Shown in pieces: positions 11,138-23,936 of a DNA stretch of 64,000 nt. The first letter of the stretch is position 1; each line of letters opens with the position of its first letter. The notes under the pieces are model-generated. The model worked only from the letters and a program-made list of their open reading frames with translations, was not told the DNA's origin and made no database searches. The translations under genes and the position numbers were made by a program. Source of the DNA: Hydra vulgaris (Eukaryota; Cnidaria; Hydrozoa; Anthoathecata; Hydridae); assembly GCF_038396675.1 (NCBI RefSeq), contig NC_088926.1:28991001-29055000 (forward strand), given 5' to 3'.

Positions 11138-14070
11138 ATTGATTTTAATTTGAATTTATTGAATAATAAAGCTAATAACCAAGTCGTGAATTTTATAAAT
11201 ACACTTTTGCAATACAGCGTTTTTCCCATGATTAATAAGCCAACACGTGTGACTAAAACAACTGCATCTATTATCGATAATATTATTACTAATAATTACA
11301 CAAGGAATAAAATCCAAAGTGGTATTATTAAAACAGATTTAACTGATCACTTTCCAGTTTTTCTGATAATAAATTCTGCAACCCTTGAGAATAAAATAAA
11401 AACAAAAACGGTATACGTAAGGAAAATAAATAATGAATCAATCGCCACGTTTCGTGATTTCTTACATGAAGTAAACTGGGAACTTTTAACTGATTCCAAT
11501 GACGTTAATGATGGCTACAATTTTTTTATTCGCATGTTTACAAGACAATACGAAAAGGCCTTTCCAAAAATAAAAAAAATTGTTAATTCTAAAAATTTGT
11601 TAAGTCCGTGGATGACGAGAGGACTCATTAAGTCGTCAAAAAGGAAACAAAAACTTTACCAAAAATTTAAAAAAAAAAAGAACTACAAAATTGAAATCAA
11701 ATACAAAAAATATAAAAATTCTTTTGAAAAATTAAAAAAGCAACTAAAAAAAAATTACTACTCTTCGTTACTTAATAAAACATTTGGAAATGCAAGGAAA
11801 ACATGGAATGTAATTAAAGAAATAACAGGAGTGGGAATTGTGAAAAGTGATAATCTTCCAAAAAGATTGCAAAGAGATGATAATAGAGGAGATGCTTTTG
11901 TTAATAAAGAAATTGCTGAAACATTTAATAGCTTTTTTATAAATATAGGAAAAAAGCTTGCCGGTGCAATTCCTGAGGGAAAAAATTCATTTAAATTTTT
12001 TTTGAAAAAATCTGATTCCTTCATGGAGGAGTCGGAGCTTTTAATTGATGAACTTCGACTAGCAATTAGTATGCTGAAAACAAATAAAAGTGCGGATCTG
12101 GATTAAGTTAACCCTGATGTTGTAAAAGCGGTCTCAGATATTATAGAGAAACCTCTTTTTAAAATTTTTAATTTTTCCCTAAAAAACGGCATTTTTCCTG
12201 ACCAACTAAAATTAGCAAAAATAATTCCGATATACAAAGGCGGTGATGACTCAATAAAATCTAACTACAGACCAATTTCCATACTTTCTTGTTTTTTTAA
12301 AATACTAGAGCGTATTATGCACAACAGACTGTACAATTATCTTGAAAAAAACAACATTCTTTATCATAAACAGTTTGGATTTCGCAACAACCATTCCACG
12401 GAACATGCAGTAATTGATCTTGCCAACCAAATTTTAAATGGTTTTGATAACGACAGTTGCACACTCGGAATTTTTCTAGATCTATCAAAAGCATTTGATA
12501 CTGTCAACCACAAGATTCTAATTTATAAACTACACAATTATGGAGTAGTTCACTCCAATTTAAAGTGGCTGCAATGTTATTTACAAAATCGTAAACAAGG
12601 AGTACCATATGACTTAACATGTTCCCCATTTGAATCAATAAATTGCGGAGATCCCCAAGGATCAATGACTCCTGCTGTTTTTAATTTATATTAATGATAT
12701 TTATTTGTCTTCAAAAATACTTAATTATATTATTTTTGCTGATGACACAAATGTTTTCTTTTCTGACTCAAATTTAAAAAATATTTTTTATATTGTAAAC
12801 ACAGAATTAATATATCTTAATGAGTGGTTTGAAGCAAATAAACTTTCATTAAATATTGAAAAAACGAAATATATTTTGTTTGCTAAGTCATCTAAATCCG
12901 AGAACCTTCCACTCAAATTACCTGAACTAACAATTAACAATATTAAAATAAAAAGAGTTTTTTAAATGAAAATACTAGGAATAATTTTCGAGGAGAATTT
13001 AAATTGGAAAAGCCAAATAAAGCAAGTCGAGAACAAAGTTTCATAGACCCTGGGGATTATGTACAAGACAAAACATGTTTTAAATAATTTATGTTTAAAA
13101 AATTTATACTTTTCATTTATACATAGTCATATTAACTATTGTAATATTGCCTGGGCAAACAATCATTTATCTTTCCTAAAAATTATTTATACAAAACAAA
13201 AGCAAGCAAGTAGATTAGTTTTGGGCGCAAGTAGATACGAAAGTGCCGAGCCGTTACTCAAGGAAATAAATGCTCTAAATGTATACAAATTAAATATATA
13301 CCATAACTTGTTATTTATGTTTAAACTTCAAAATGAAATGATTCCAAAATATTTTTTTAAAAGTTTCACTCAAATTAATCATAAATATGATACAAGACAT
13401 TCAATGAGTAATTACTACATCCCACTAACATCACTCAAAAAATCTGACTTCTCGACTATATGCCGGGACCACGCTTGTGGAATTCGGTTCTTGACGAAAA
13501 TATGAAAAAAATAAAATCTATTGCTACATTTAAAAGAACTATAAAAAAACACTTACTAAATTTAAACATTACGTACATTCTCTCATTTTTTTGAAAAAAA
13601 AATCGAAATAGTTTTGTATTTTTAATTTTTTATGTACTTTATTTAATTTTAATATTGTATTGAATATGTATATGCATATGAAGCGAATTAAATTTTTTTT
13701 TTTTTTTTTTGTTTATTGTCTTTAATATGTATACGAATATGTACAGATTTGTAATTTTTTATTTGTTATTTCATATTTTAACTTTATCTTAAATTTCTTC
13801 TTTTTTTAACTTTAAGTTCTTATTTAACCTTCTAAAATTTCTAACCAATTTTTTTTTTTAAACTTAATAATTTCACTCTTTTATGTAATATTGGAAAATG
13901 TAAACTTTAATTGTATTTTTTTTTGTATTTCACAAAGGGGCTTGATGATAAGTCATTTTGACTTCTACTTGCCCCAGTCAGCTTGTAATTATATATATTT
14001 GTTTAAATTTATAGATAACATTGTAAAATGTGTAAAATGACGAAATAAATAGAAAAAAAAAAAAAAAAAA
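11138..14070 (+). mobile_element. 5'-truncated LINE (endonuclease end, reverse transcriptase, 3' tail)
   Basis: The frame starts within the endonuclease (DFNLNLLN, INKPTRV, SIIDNI, TDHFPVF), runs through a Lys-rich linker to 12,103, and meets a TAA at 12,104. It resumes with KLAKIIPIYKGG, NYRPISIL, KQFGFRNNHSTEHA, FLDLSKAFDTVNHK, GDPQGS, a frameshift near 12,690, and the catalytic FADDT box. Further stops lie near 12,963 and 13,044. The C-terminal part (SFIHSHINYCNIAW...LNVYKLNIY) extends with a final frameshift to about 13,590. The 3' region holds a GGGGCTTGATGATAAG...CTTGCCCC hairpin (about 13,936-13,976) and an A tract at 14,052-14,070. It is the same general type as the LINEs at 2-4 kb and is a dead copy with at least four disabling changes. 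Confidence 0.9.
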
Positions 14071-14577
14071 ATGACATTTAAAACAATATATTTTTGAAAT
14101 ATGGCTTCGACTATTATATGTATTATTTGGGGTATATGTATTAATTTGTTTGTTTTTCAAGTGAAAGTCTGCCTTAACTCTAAGTTTTATACTTTTTATT
14201 TACTTTTTAGATGATGCTCATAGTTCGTGTCGTGGTACTCCATGAGTTTGAATTTTTAATTTTACTTTGAATAATCTTACAAGTTTAACCTGCTATATTT
14301 TGCTAAATATTAAATTTAACTTTGTAGATATAAATTTATTCTGCAAATTAAACCAATTGCATGAAAAAAGGCGTATTAAAAAAATTGTTATCAAACAAAA
14401 ACCAAAAGCGCATCATGGTGCCATACTCTCCTCTAGTACTCACGGTCATTTCCATGCGCTATGTATAGGTACGCATGCGCAAGAAAATGACTACAAGTTC
14501 TGAAATGGCTGCGGTACTTAACTACGAGCATCCCTGATTGGATGAAAAATTTGACAATATTAATAATAGTAATACTG
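14071..14577. other. non-coding stretch
   Basis: No supported feature. A frame at 14,267-14,503 has no recognisable motif. Confidence 0.4.
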
Positions 14578-14669
<92 letters not shown>

Positions 14670-14692
14670 TGTGTATATATATATGTGTGTGA

Positions 14693-14775
<83 letters not shown>
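14578..14775. repeat. compound (TA)n(TG)n(TA)n microsatellite
   Basis: TA, then about 60 bases of TG, then mixed TATG, then about 80 bases of TA. Confidence 0.97.
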
Positions 14776-14776
<1 letters not shown>

Positions 14777-14933
14777 TTAATAACAATATATATATGTATG
14801 AAGTCAGGTTTTGTCAGACGTCAGGTTGTCAGATGTTTTTTGAAATAGTTTTGTTAACTTTTTTTAAAGTACGGTCAGGTGTATGGTCTTTATAATCACC
14901 CTGCTACTGGTAACATGTAACCAGGCTTGTTGG

Positions 14934-15008
14934 TGCCGAGCCGGAGCCGGAGCCGTGGAGCCGCTGTTTTTTGGTGGAGCCGGAGCCGGAAAAATCTAGC
15001 GGCTCACG
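14934..15008. repeat. GC-rich GGAGCC hexamer repeat
   Basis: Interrupted GAGCCG/GGAGCC units, then AGCGGCTC. It is strikingly GC-rich for this window and lies upstream of the hAT-like relic. It may be part of that element's 5' end. Confidence 0.6.
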
Positions 15009-15974
15009 GTTCTCTTGTATTTTTAATGGAATATAATGTTGTTTTTAATAGTAGACAAATATTATTCACTCATTGTTGAACGAACTTATTGAATAAATCG
15101 TTTTAAATTATTATAATATCGATTGCTAACATTGCTTTATTGACACTTGTATTATTATTTTCTGTTTTTAGTATAGGTTTTTATTAGCTTTATTTAGCCT
15201 CCCAGTTGGTTTAATTTTAAATCATAATGCATCTAACATGTAATATTGGTAACATAGGCAAGAGAAATTTTATAAATGATATTAAAAATGGAATGGGGGA
15301 ATTTTGTCCACCCCAAACGCCCTCCGCATTTAGGAGCAGGCGTTGTGCAGTAGTTAGATCTCTTACTTCAGAAGTTAAAAATAAAGTTAACGATTGTTTA
15401 TTTTAATATAAAACGTTTCAGGTAACGAGAAACTTTGTCTTAATTTTGGGTATCATTTTACGAATATTACTGTTATTATTATTACTGTTAAAAAAAATTC
15501 CGACGAGCAAGTTTATTAGTTGTTATTTGTAATTGTTATACTCTTTCTTAAGTACGCACGTTTTATAAGTAATTTAAAAAAACAGCAACCAATTAAAAAA
15601 GTTGAAACTCGTAAAAAAAAAAAACTGGCGCGAAACCTTTACACTGTTATTATTAAAATACATGTAAACATAAATTTATATATTGCAATTTAAGTGAAGA
15701 ATTTATAAATTAAAAGTTTTAATCAGAATATGTTCCGCGATATTTTGTCTAAATAATCCTCATTAAGGTAAGGTAACTTATTTTAAAACTTAATAAAGCA
15801 ACAATAAAAAACTTTTTATTTAGAAGGTTCAATTTGTTTAATTACAGATTTTTCTTGGTGTTGGTCTGAATAAATCTAAATATTGGTCTAAATATTTTTC
15901 TAAAAAAAGTCTAAAAAAAGTTTAAGTTTTCCATTTTAGCATTTAGTTTAAAATGTTGTTGATGTACATTTAAC
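15009..15974. other. 5' flank of hAT relic, with possible SINE fragment
   Basis: Mostly AT-rich. GCAGGCGTTGTGCAGTAGTT at 15,336-15,355, followed by AGATCTCTTA, resembles the tRNA-like head of the SINEs elsewhere in the window, but the rest of a SINE is absent. Confidence 0.4.
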
Positions 15975-17350
15975 ATGACTGGTGTGACTAAAAACACCGC
16001 GGTTGTAAACGAAGATATGTTCGAGGATGAATTGATATGCTTTTCCTTCAGTGAAAAGGAAAAAGCATATATTTGCCAGATTCTTGTTGACGAGAATCAA
16101 ACTAAAAAAATTTGTGGCGCGCAAGTTCTAATGCTAATGAATGGAAAACGAGTAAAAAAACCAACCTCAAATATGAAACGTCACATTAAGAAGAGCCACA
16201 GAATACTTCATCATAGAATTGTTCAGGAGCAAGAAAAGAAAAAAGTCGCACAAAAAAGGAATATAAATGTATCCAAAGTTACTTTGTCAAGAAATGGAGG
16301 TTCTCTATCTTTCGGTGGACAAAAAAAACAAAAGATACTTGACAATTTTTTTAACAAAGTTATTATAACAATATCGAAAGAAGATTTCAAAAAAGCTTTA
16401 AATATGTTAGTACTTCAAAATGGAGCTTCGTTTAACATTTTTAGCCGAGATGGAATAGAAATTTTGACCCGAGATTTGGCAAAAAAATTTGGCATAAAGA
16501 TCAGTCGTAAATATATGCGTCAGGAAATTCAGACTTGAGCTGAAAAAAAGCGTTCTGATATGAGAAGCGATTTGAATGGAAAACTAATTTTCCTAAAATT
16601 TGATGGAGCATCAAGACATCGGCGAAGCTTTCTTGGAGTCAATACTCAATTTTTCTCGTGAGGCAAAATATTAATCAAAACATTAGCAGTCATCGACATA
16701 CATGCCAGACACAAAGCTGAAGATATTCAAAATGCACTTGAAAACGTACTTGAAAAGTTTGGCACCCGAAAAGAACAAATCCTTGGAATTAGTACTGACA
16801 ATGGGTCTAACATGATTAAAATGGTGAATGATTTTGGCAAGACGATTGAGATAAACAAGATTATAGAAATACTACCTAGTGAAGATCATGATGAAGGCGG
16901 AGATGATATTACAGAAGAACAGATTATTGAAGAGGCAAGTAGTGAAACTGAGGGTTCTGAATTGTGTGAACAACAGCATGATGGTTACTTTGACGAAATC
17001 TCCAAAAATATGAACAATGTTTATCTTCGACGTTGTGGTGCACACACCTTTCAACTTGCTGTCACCGATGCAATGAAAGAATCGGAAATCAAAGTAATAC
17101 TTGAGTGTACTCGTAAAGTTGCAAAACGTGCTCCAATTGCTATAGAATTTTGCAAAAATACAAAACCTTTAAAGTAATTTTATAAATTTTATTATACAAA
17201 CTAATAAATATGTTTATTTGTTATATTTCAAGAAAAAATATATTCTATAATATAGGTGGCAGTTATAGACGATGTAACTAGATGGTCAAGTACATTTAAA
17301 ATGCTTAAGCGTCTTTTAGAATTACGTGATGTTGTTGAAGAGCTGGAAGG
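15975..17350 (+). pseudogene. hAT transposase relic with BED-type zinc finger
   Basis: One frame carries the protein from 15,975 to 17,177, broken only by two TGA codons (16,536 and 16,659). Residues about 33-75 hold a Cys/His pattern ending NMKRHIKKSH, consistent with a BED finger. Then come the first catalytic region KFDGASRHRRSF, the second STDNGSNM, an acidic insert, and RRCGAHTFQLAVTDA, the CxxHxxxL signature of hAT transposases. A short AT-rich gap with GT and AG ends (about 17,174-17,254) separates it from DDVTRWSSTFKMLKRLLELR, the conserved block that follows in the family, but I could not make the splice frame join cleanly. The remaining C-terminus, including the dimerisation domain, is absent because a LINE begins at about 17,352. 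Confidence 0.85.
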
Positions 17351-17351
17351 C

Positions 17352-19870
17352 CTGCCCCAGGCCCTGCTGCCTTTTAGGGTGTGGTTTTTTAGACAAAGGC
17401 TAGGAGAAACAAACTCCGACGTAAAAATTCCCTGCCTTGGTTCTCTTGGTTGACTAAAGGCTAGAGATAGTGTTTCAACTTAACTCATCTTGGGGAGACG
17501 TTAACTGCCTCCAGCTACTGTCTTGTAGGAAGCCTCCAAGGCAAAGACTTTAAGGGTAAGCAAAATACTTTTGCTAGCCAGCCTTAAACACCTTCCTCCT
17601 TTATTAGGGTGCGTAGATGTAAACCTGAGCTACATTGTTTCCTGCCTAGGAATAATGAGGTTTTTGATTGTGCTTCCTTGATAGTGGTAATGCAACTGTT
17701 CTTGTTATCACTAAATGAGAGTACAGCTCTAAAACTCAATTTAATGTTTCTGAGGACGGCTGGTAGTAAGATTTCCTAAATCTATGGCAGCACTTAGAGA
17801 GGCTGATTCCATCAACAGCTGTAAAATTTAAAGAAATATCAGAGTATTAACAGTACCAGGGATGGTGTCCCTAGTAATGCTTTTGGTGCGCATTGTTGAG
17901 GCTACATAAGAAGTCCAATGTTACAACTTAGGGTTAATTAACAAGACTGAGATAATTGCATAGCTCATTGCTTAGGAGGTTGTACTCTATCTACGAATGC
18001 ATCAAGTTCTCTTTAAACTTAAATCATGCCAAAAGTAACCCAAAGTGTTAAACATAAAAAACCATCCCCACAACCCAACTGTTTTAATATATCTTTAACT
18101 AATATTCGTGGTCTGCGAAGCGACCTTCCATCAGTTGATTCTTACCTCCTGCAAAATTCACCAGACTTGCTTGATCTTAGTGAGACTTAAATTCTGCTGT
18201 TCATACTTCTGATCTCAGTGTTGATGGGTACTACCCTTTAATTTGCTAAGACTCCAATAGTCACATGTTTGGCATGGGGTATACATACGCATCAGTTCAC
18301 TTATTTGTTGTGAAATCAGGTTCAAATCATTTGACCATTCCTTTATGTGCTTTTGCTTATGACTTCTTTACTCTATTACCTTTCTCTTTGTTTTTTATCG
18401 TTTTCCTACTTTCCAAGATTGTACTCTTTTAGTTGTAACTTCTGATTAAATTGACAATGTTCTTCCTCTTTAGTTGTCTGTCAATATTGCTGTTATTGGT
18501 GACTTAAATGCTCATCACACTGAATGGCTTGGCTCTAACACCACTGACCCTACTGGTCTATAACTTAAAGCCTATAACTTTGCATTTCTCAATCTCTTAA
18601 ACAAACAGTTAACTATGTGACTCGTTCTACTGACAACCCTAATTATTTACCTTTACTCCTTGATTAATCTCTGGTCTCTGATCCTAGCTTGTGTTCAGTT
18701 TTTCCTTTTTCTCCTTTAGTTGGTTCTGACCATTCAATCATCTCTTTAAATTTTTCATTTAGTAGTTTTTCTTTGGGCCAAAGAATGGGCCAAAGAATGG
18801 CAAAACATAACTAACGTCTGTTCCTTTAGGAACAAGCCGTGAATGCGGTGTATCCCTTTCTTTTTACAAAAGAAACTAAAATTGCAGAAATTACTAAGGA
18901 CAAAAATGGAAGAATTATTGCTGTCACAGCAACAATTAAAAAATTAAAATGAAAAAAAAAAAACTTTTTTAAAAAAATTAAATAAACACGCGGGAGTTTA
19001 TGATTGTTTAATTTTGTCAGGCTATTTTAACATGGTTGAAAACCCAAGCCTCGACCGACAAAGTGGGGATTTATATATATAAATAAATACCATTTATATA
19101 TATATAAAAAAAAAAAAATCTTCTTGAATTACCGTTTACTACTGACCTTTCATGGAAACCATATATATGATTGATTATTAAGTTAGCATCCGCTAAGGTT
19201 GCTTTTCTTTATTGTGCTCGCCATTTTCTTACTCCAGATTTAATTCTCTACATCTACAAATCTATTATTCGCCCTTGTATGGAATGCAGTTGTCATATTT
19301 GGGCTGGTTCTTCTAATAATGCTCTTTTCTTCTAGACAAGGTCCAAAAATGCATTGCAAACGTAGTTGGACCCTCTCTAATTGCTAAGCTTGAGCCTCTT
19401 TCCCATCGTCATAAAGTTGCATATCTTTCTCTTTTCTACAAGTACTATCATGCACGCTGCTCAAAAATGCTATCACCTCTAATTTAATCACCTAAAACTC
19501 TCGTTTGACTCTCGTTTCACTCATTCTCGTTTGACTCTCGTTTCACTCATTCTCGTTTGACTCTCGTTTCACTCATTCTTGTTTGACTCTCGTTTCACTC
19601 ATTCTCGTTTGACTTGTCATTCAGCAAAGTCTCATTCGTTTACTGGATCTGTCTGTTGCATGCTCTAAAAACTTTTATTCGTCCAGTATATTTTCCCATA
19701 CTTTAACTCTTTGAAACTTTCTCCCGTCTTCATGTTTTTCTGAACCATACCACCTTCAACTTTTCAAGTCTTCTGTCACCCATTTTCTTGCTCTATAACT
19801 CTATTCTTTTTTTTCTAGTAAATCACAAATTAATAGTGGTTGCTTTCAGCTTTGTTGGGAGTAAATCAGA
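17352..19870 (+). mobile_element. LINE inserted into hAT, internally deleted
   Basis: A 5' region (about 17,450-17,780) is shared in reverse orientation with 60,590-60,900. At 18,075-18,780 a decayed endonuclease can be read in shifting frames: LTNIRGLRSDLPSVDSYLLQ, then GDLNAHH and a DPSLCSV-like end. The reverse transcriptase core is missing. A different coding-like scrap (EITKDKNGRIIAV) followed by an A run lies at 18,880-18,968. From 19,100 the ORF2 C-terminus resumes: DLSWKPYI, ARHFLTPDLILYIYKSIIRP, HIWAGSSN, LEPLSHRHKVAYLSLFYKYY. The hAT C-terminus is not found downstream. Confidence 0.75.
19496..19620 (+). repeat. 26-bp minisatellite inside the LINE C-terminus
   Basis: Four to five copies of a unit beginning CTCGTTTGACTCTCGTTTCA (then CTCATT). 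A related, more degenerate expansion exists in the LINE derivative at 60,340-60,590. Confidence 0.9.
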
Positions 19871-19902
19871 ATAAAAAAAACTTTAAAAAACAAACATATA
19901 TA

Positions 19903-20688
19903 CAGTCTTGGACAAAACATGGTGGACAAACTCAAATTTAGAACAAAAGTTGATCAAAAACTAAAAAAAACTAGTAAAACGATTGTACATTTTATTTTTT
20001 ATGTAGTTTATTATGTTGTTAACAAAACTTAAAACTTTTGAATCATACTAAAAATCACTAAAATATTTTAAAACACATTTTCCCTAACAAACTACATTTT
20101 TCTTTGGACAAAACAAGGTGGACATTGAAAAAATCGACTAAAAAATCAAAAAAATTCAAAAATTAACTTAATATTTGGTAGGACCTCCTTTACTTTTAAT
20201 TACTGCTTTCATTCTTCGAGGCATCGACTCAATTAATGAGTCAACAATTCTCATGTCAATCTCACATCAGGCTTTCTCTCACTGGTCTTCACATTTGCAC
20301 GCTCAATCTTATTGTCAATTATTTCCCACAAATGTTCTGTGGGATTCAAGTCAGGGCTTTGTGCAGGCAACTCCATTATAGCAATATTCTTGTCCTTGAA
20401 CCATTGTTTTACAATTTTTGACGTATGTTTGGGATCATTGTCCTGTTGAAAAATCCATTTTAGGGGCATCTACCATTCAGCATGTGGTAACATAATATCT
20501 ATATACATAATATTTTTTTTGTGATTCTTAGTATGATTCAAACGTTTTAAATTGTGTTAAGAACATAATAAACAATTTTAAAAAGTAATACATACAATGT
20601 ATTTACAATTTTTTCACTAGTTCTTTTTAGTTTTCGATCAACTTTTGTTCTAAACTTGAGTTTGTCTACCATGTTTTGTTCGATACTG
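19903..20688 (-). mobile_element. Tc1-type deletion derivative
   Basis: 786-bp element with TA on both sides (19,901-2 and 20,689-90). Its terminal inverted repeats exceed 60 bp (CAGTCTTGGACAAAACATGG... against CAGTATCGAACAAAACATGG...). A transposase remnant on the minus strand (20,251-20,469) keeps [14 protein letters not shown] and [11 protein letters not shown], the second and third catalytic regions of a DD34E Tc1 enzyme. The N-terminal DNA-binding part and first catalytic Asp are deleted, so it could only move with help from a related element. Confidence 0.9.
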
Positions 20689-20804
20689 TAGGTGCGCGGA
20701 AATCGCGATTTATAGAACTAATTTTTATGCAAAAATTCTGTGCCACGTTTTTTTGACATTTTAAAAGATAACGTATTTTTATCGTGTTTCATTTCAGTAG
20801 CATA

Positions 20805-22090
20805 CAAGGTGGATGCTCGAAATCCGGACTTTTTTGATACAAAATAAAAATTACAATAAAAGTATTAGTTTCAAAGCTATATTTCTGAAATTTTAAACAG
20901 TAATGTACACATATAAGAGCTTTCATTTCACTTAATCCAGCTGCTTTTAGCTTTAATGACTCGCTCGATACGCTTCCTGAACCTGGAGCAGGCGTGCTCC
21001 ACCTCATCGGCCAACATGTTGGCAGCTGCAGTAGTAATTACTCGCTTTAGAGATTCAACAGTGTTGTGACTTGATTTATTGGTCTCACGTTCCAAAGGCC
21101 CCAGACATAATAGTCCAATGGATTGAGATCTGGTAAGTTTGGAGGCCAAAAGTGCTTCGACCAGAACATAGGGAGATTTTCTTCAAGCCAACCCTGTATC
21201 AAATTGGAGGTATGAGCAGGAGCTGAGTCTTGCTGAAACACATATGGCCTATCATTTGAACACTTGTCCATCTTAGATTTCACGACCTTAATCAGAAGGT
21301 CCAAGTAGACTTCTTTGTTGACATTTTGGCCCTTCAGGAAGAAGTGTGGTGGCATGACATGGCCTTTGCTGGAAACAGACATAAAGACATGGACAGAGGC
21401 TGGAAACTTTGTCTGACCAATCACTGGGACATCTTCTGGGTCTTGAGCCAACCATCTGTCATTTCTTCTGTTCGCTTTGGCATCCACAGTAAAAGTTTTC
21501 TCATCGCTGAAAAAACGAAGTTTACCGGCAGCTTCATGTTTTATTGATGCTAAAAGAACGGAACACTTAGTCACTCTCTTCTCCTTCATTGAAGCAGGCA
21601 GCATCTGCCTGACTTTCAGGACATAGGACTTGTACCTATGGTCATCACAGATCACTCTTCTCATGGTGTAATGAGACACATTCATATCTTTGCTCAGTTT
21701 CCTGATGGAGGTGCTGGGGTTTTTGTTGATTGACTTCTGTACTCTGCTGATGAAGGCCTTATTCCTGATTGGTTTGCTAGCAGTATTTTCTTTTCATTCT
21801 ACAGACTCTGCACCATCATTAAACCTCTTTGCAATATCATAAACTGTGCTTTTTGGGAAGCCAAACAATTTTATAATCTCTGGGACAGAGTGCCCGGCGC
21901 GGAGGGACTCAACCACTGCAACTCTACGGTCATATTCCTTTGAAATGATGTGCTAAATTTGCAATTTTTATTTTTTTTCCCGAGAGAACAATGTTTGTTT
22001 TGATTTATGTTTGAATTTCGCAACATAGAATTTAAAAACAAAAAAATGCCGGCAAATTTAAAACTGTCCGGATTTCGAGCATCCACCCTG
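20805..22090 (-). mobile_element. maT-like mariner element (DD37D)
   Basis: 1,286 bp between TA dinucleotides (20,803-4, 22,091-2), with matching termini CAAGGTGGATGCTCGAAATC and CAGGGTGGATGCTCGAAATC. Length and target site are normal for mariners. The transposase is annotated separately. Confidence 0.9.
20937..21957 (-). pseudogene. mariner (maT-like) transposase, lightly damaged
   Basis: Minus-strand reading starts near 21,957 with a helix-turn-helix region (RRVAVVESLRAGHSVPEI, FGFPKSTVYDIAKRF). An in-frame TGA follows near 21,805. The frame is then intact through the catalytic regions FFSDEKTF, FQQDSAPAHTS and NLPDLNPLDYYVWG. There are 37 residues between the second and third Asp, the spacing of the DD37D (maT) group. 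A frameshift near 21,090 separates the last part (VESLKRVITTAAANML...). Few lesions mean a fairly recent insertion. It is next to a Tc1 derivative and both use TA targets. Confidence 0.85.
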
Positions 22091-22092
22091 TA

Positions 22093-22479
22093 TATAAAAA
22101 TAGATTTTTTTTGGAAAGAAAATTTTATTTTTATAAGACTTTTATGTTACTAACTTTATTAGTTTTTTTACCAACTTTTTTTGCTCATTAAAATTTTGAT
22201 GAGGTTCAAACATTAAATACTTGTTGAAGGAGTGAGATTTTTTACTAAATAAATTTTCTACATGCATTTTCTATGCACCGACCATATTTCAGCGAAAAAT
22301 ATTTATTTTTTATATAAATAATTATTAATATTAGTTTATTCCAGTACTTTTGGTAACTAGTTTCTATTTTAAATTCCAGCACATTTGGTAACCAGTTTCT
22401 CTTTTTCTGAATTCGGTATACGCGAAGAAATAAAGAAACTTTTTCCCGAGAAATCAAAGAACTATTTAATATTGAACTA
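22093..22479. other. AT-rich spacer
   Basis: No feature seen except a doublet of TTTGGTAACYAGTTTCT near 22,348-22,400. Confidence 0.45.
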
Positions 22480-23936
22480 TTGAAGATTTTTAAAGTTAAT
22501 CACAATAGAAGAAGGCGAGATGTTTCTCATACTACAAAGAGAAGGAAGAATAGGCTCATACTACAAAGAGAAGGAAGAATAGGCTATATGAGTTTAGTTG
22601 ATTGTGAATTATACAAACAAGAACAGCGAACTTTAGACAGAGAAACAAGTAATCGACAAAAGAGAAGCAAAAGTGCTAAAAAGAAGAGAAAAAGGAACAG
22701 TTTGACGGACACCTAGTTTTGACAGAATCAGAACTGTCAGGGTACTAATAATGAAGTAGATGACTTTATTCCATCATCAGCAAAGAAGTTGAAACTGAAA
22801 AAGAATGAAGACACAAAAACAAAGCAAGTGATTACTTCAGCATTTTGTTCAGCTCTTGATCGTTTAAAAGTTTCAACATGTTCTGGTTTCATTGAAAATT
22901 GTAAAGAAATTGCAAAAAGAATTATTTCAGAATTCAAACTACAGATTCCATTAGTTGAAATTGAGACAAAAAAACTGTTACTAGATTTGAACAGCAGAGA
23001 TGAAGTAAACCGACTGCCCATATTAGCGACAGGATATGATGTCGAAAAACTGTTGTCAGTCCCAATACTGGATAGAGGCGGTGAACAAATGAGTTACGCA
23101 ACTGAACAAGCTTTAAAAGATTGCAACATTTCATATGACGAGGTTGTAGCACTCTGTATTGATACTACTCAAGAAACACAATACATTCAGGTGCTTGTAC
23201 CTTGCTGAAAAAATTATTTGGGAAGTCTTTATTTTTCACAGCCTGTCGACTTTATGTTCATGAAGTAATTTTATCCCATGTTTACAAAACTTAATTTGGA
23301 CCATCTATTGGTCTAGAAGTGAAATTGTTTCAATGATTTCGTGATAAGTGGAGTAAAATAAGTAAATGCGAATAAAAATTTTTTTTCTGAATCGCGAGTC
23401 TTAACTGATGCAGACCTCAAAGTGTATGGTTCGCTTGTACCATCAGCAGTAGAGTTTGATGTAAATATCCTGCAAGAAACAAAATTATTCTTGCAATAAT
23501 TACAAAGAATTGTTGCAACTGTCGAGAATTTTTTTCAAGAAAAATTACTTTAGGTCGATGTGGAATAACTTTTCGTACTCCTGGTGCTATGCACCAAGCA
23601 CGATGGATAGCGAAAGCACTGTACTCTATTAAAATCTACTTGTCTCAACATCAATTTTTTTTAACAAAAATTTGTATTGAAGTGCTTGAAATAAATTAAA
23701 TATTTATGAAAGAAACTTTGTCAGACGCATGGAGCAGAGTAACCAAATACCGGGAAGCACATAAAATTGTCAATTCTATGAAAGTTGTGAATGACACAGT
23801 CAGGATAGGGATGAAACTTATTTCAGATTACGCAAAAATCTTCACGAAAAATGAAACTCAATTGCAAATTAATGAACTTCCACGATTTTACAAACCGTCG
23901 AAGTACATCGACGTCAAATTTCAGATATGCGAACGT
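22480..23936 (+). pseudogene. decayed transposase-like protein, superfamily unassigned
   Basis: A basic, Lys/Arg-rich N-terminal part (22,480-22,716) is followed by a longer frame (about 22,740-23,206) with EIETKKLLLDLNSRDEVNRL, KLLSVPILDRGGEQM and VALCIDTTQETQ. Further downstream, in broken frames, come ACRLYVHEVILSHVY-like and GPSIGLEVKLF-like blocks, then GRCGITFRTPGAMHQARWIA (about 23,551). I have the impression of a repetitive arthropod/cnidarian family in which CFDTT, CRHH and PGAxHxARW blocks recur, but cannot name it. Many stops. It ends where the inverted-duplication arm begins. Confidence 0.5.

Noticed and set aside
19496-19620. CRISPR-like array
   Set aside because: Units are contiguous 26-bp repeats without spacers inside a LINE coding region. 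It is a minisatellite.
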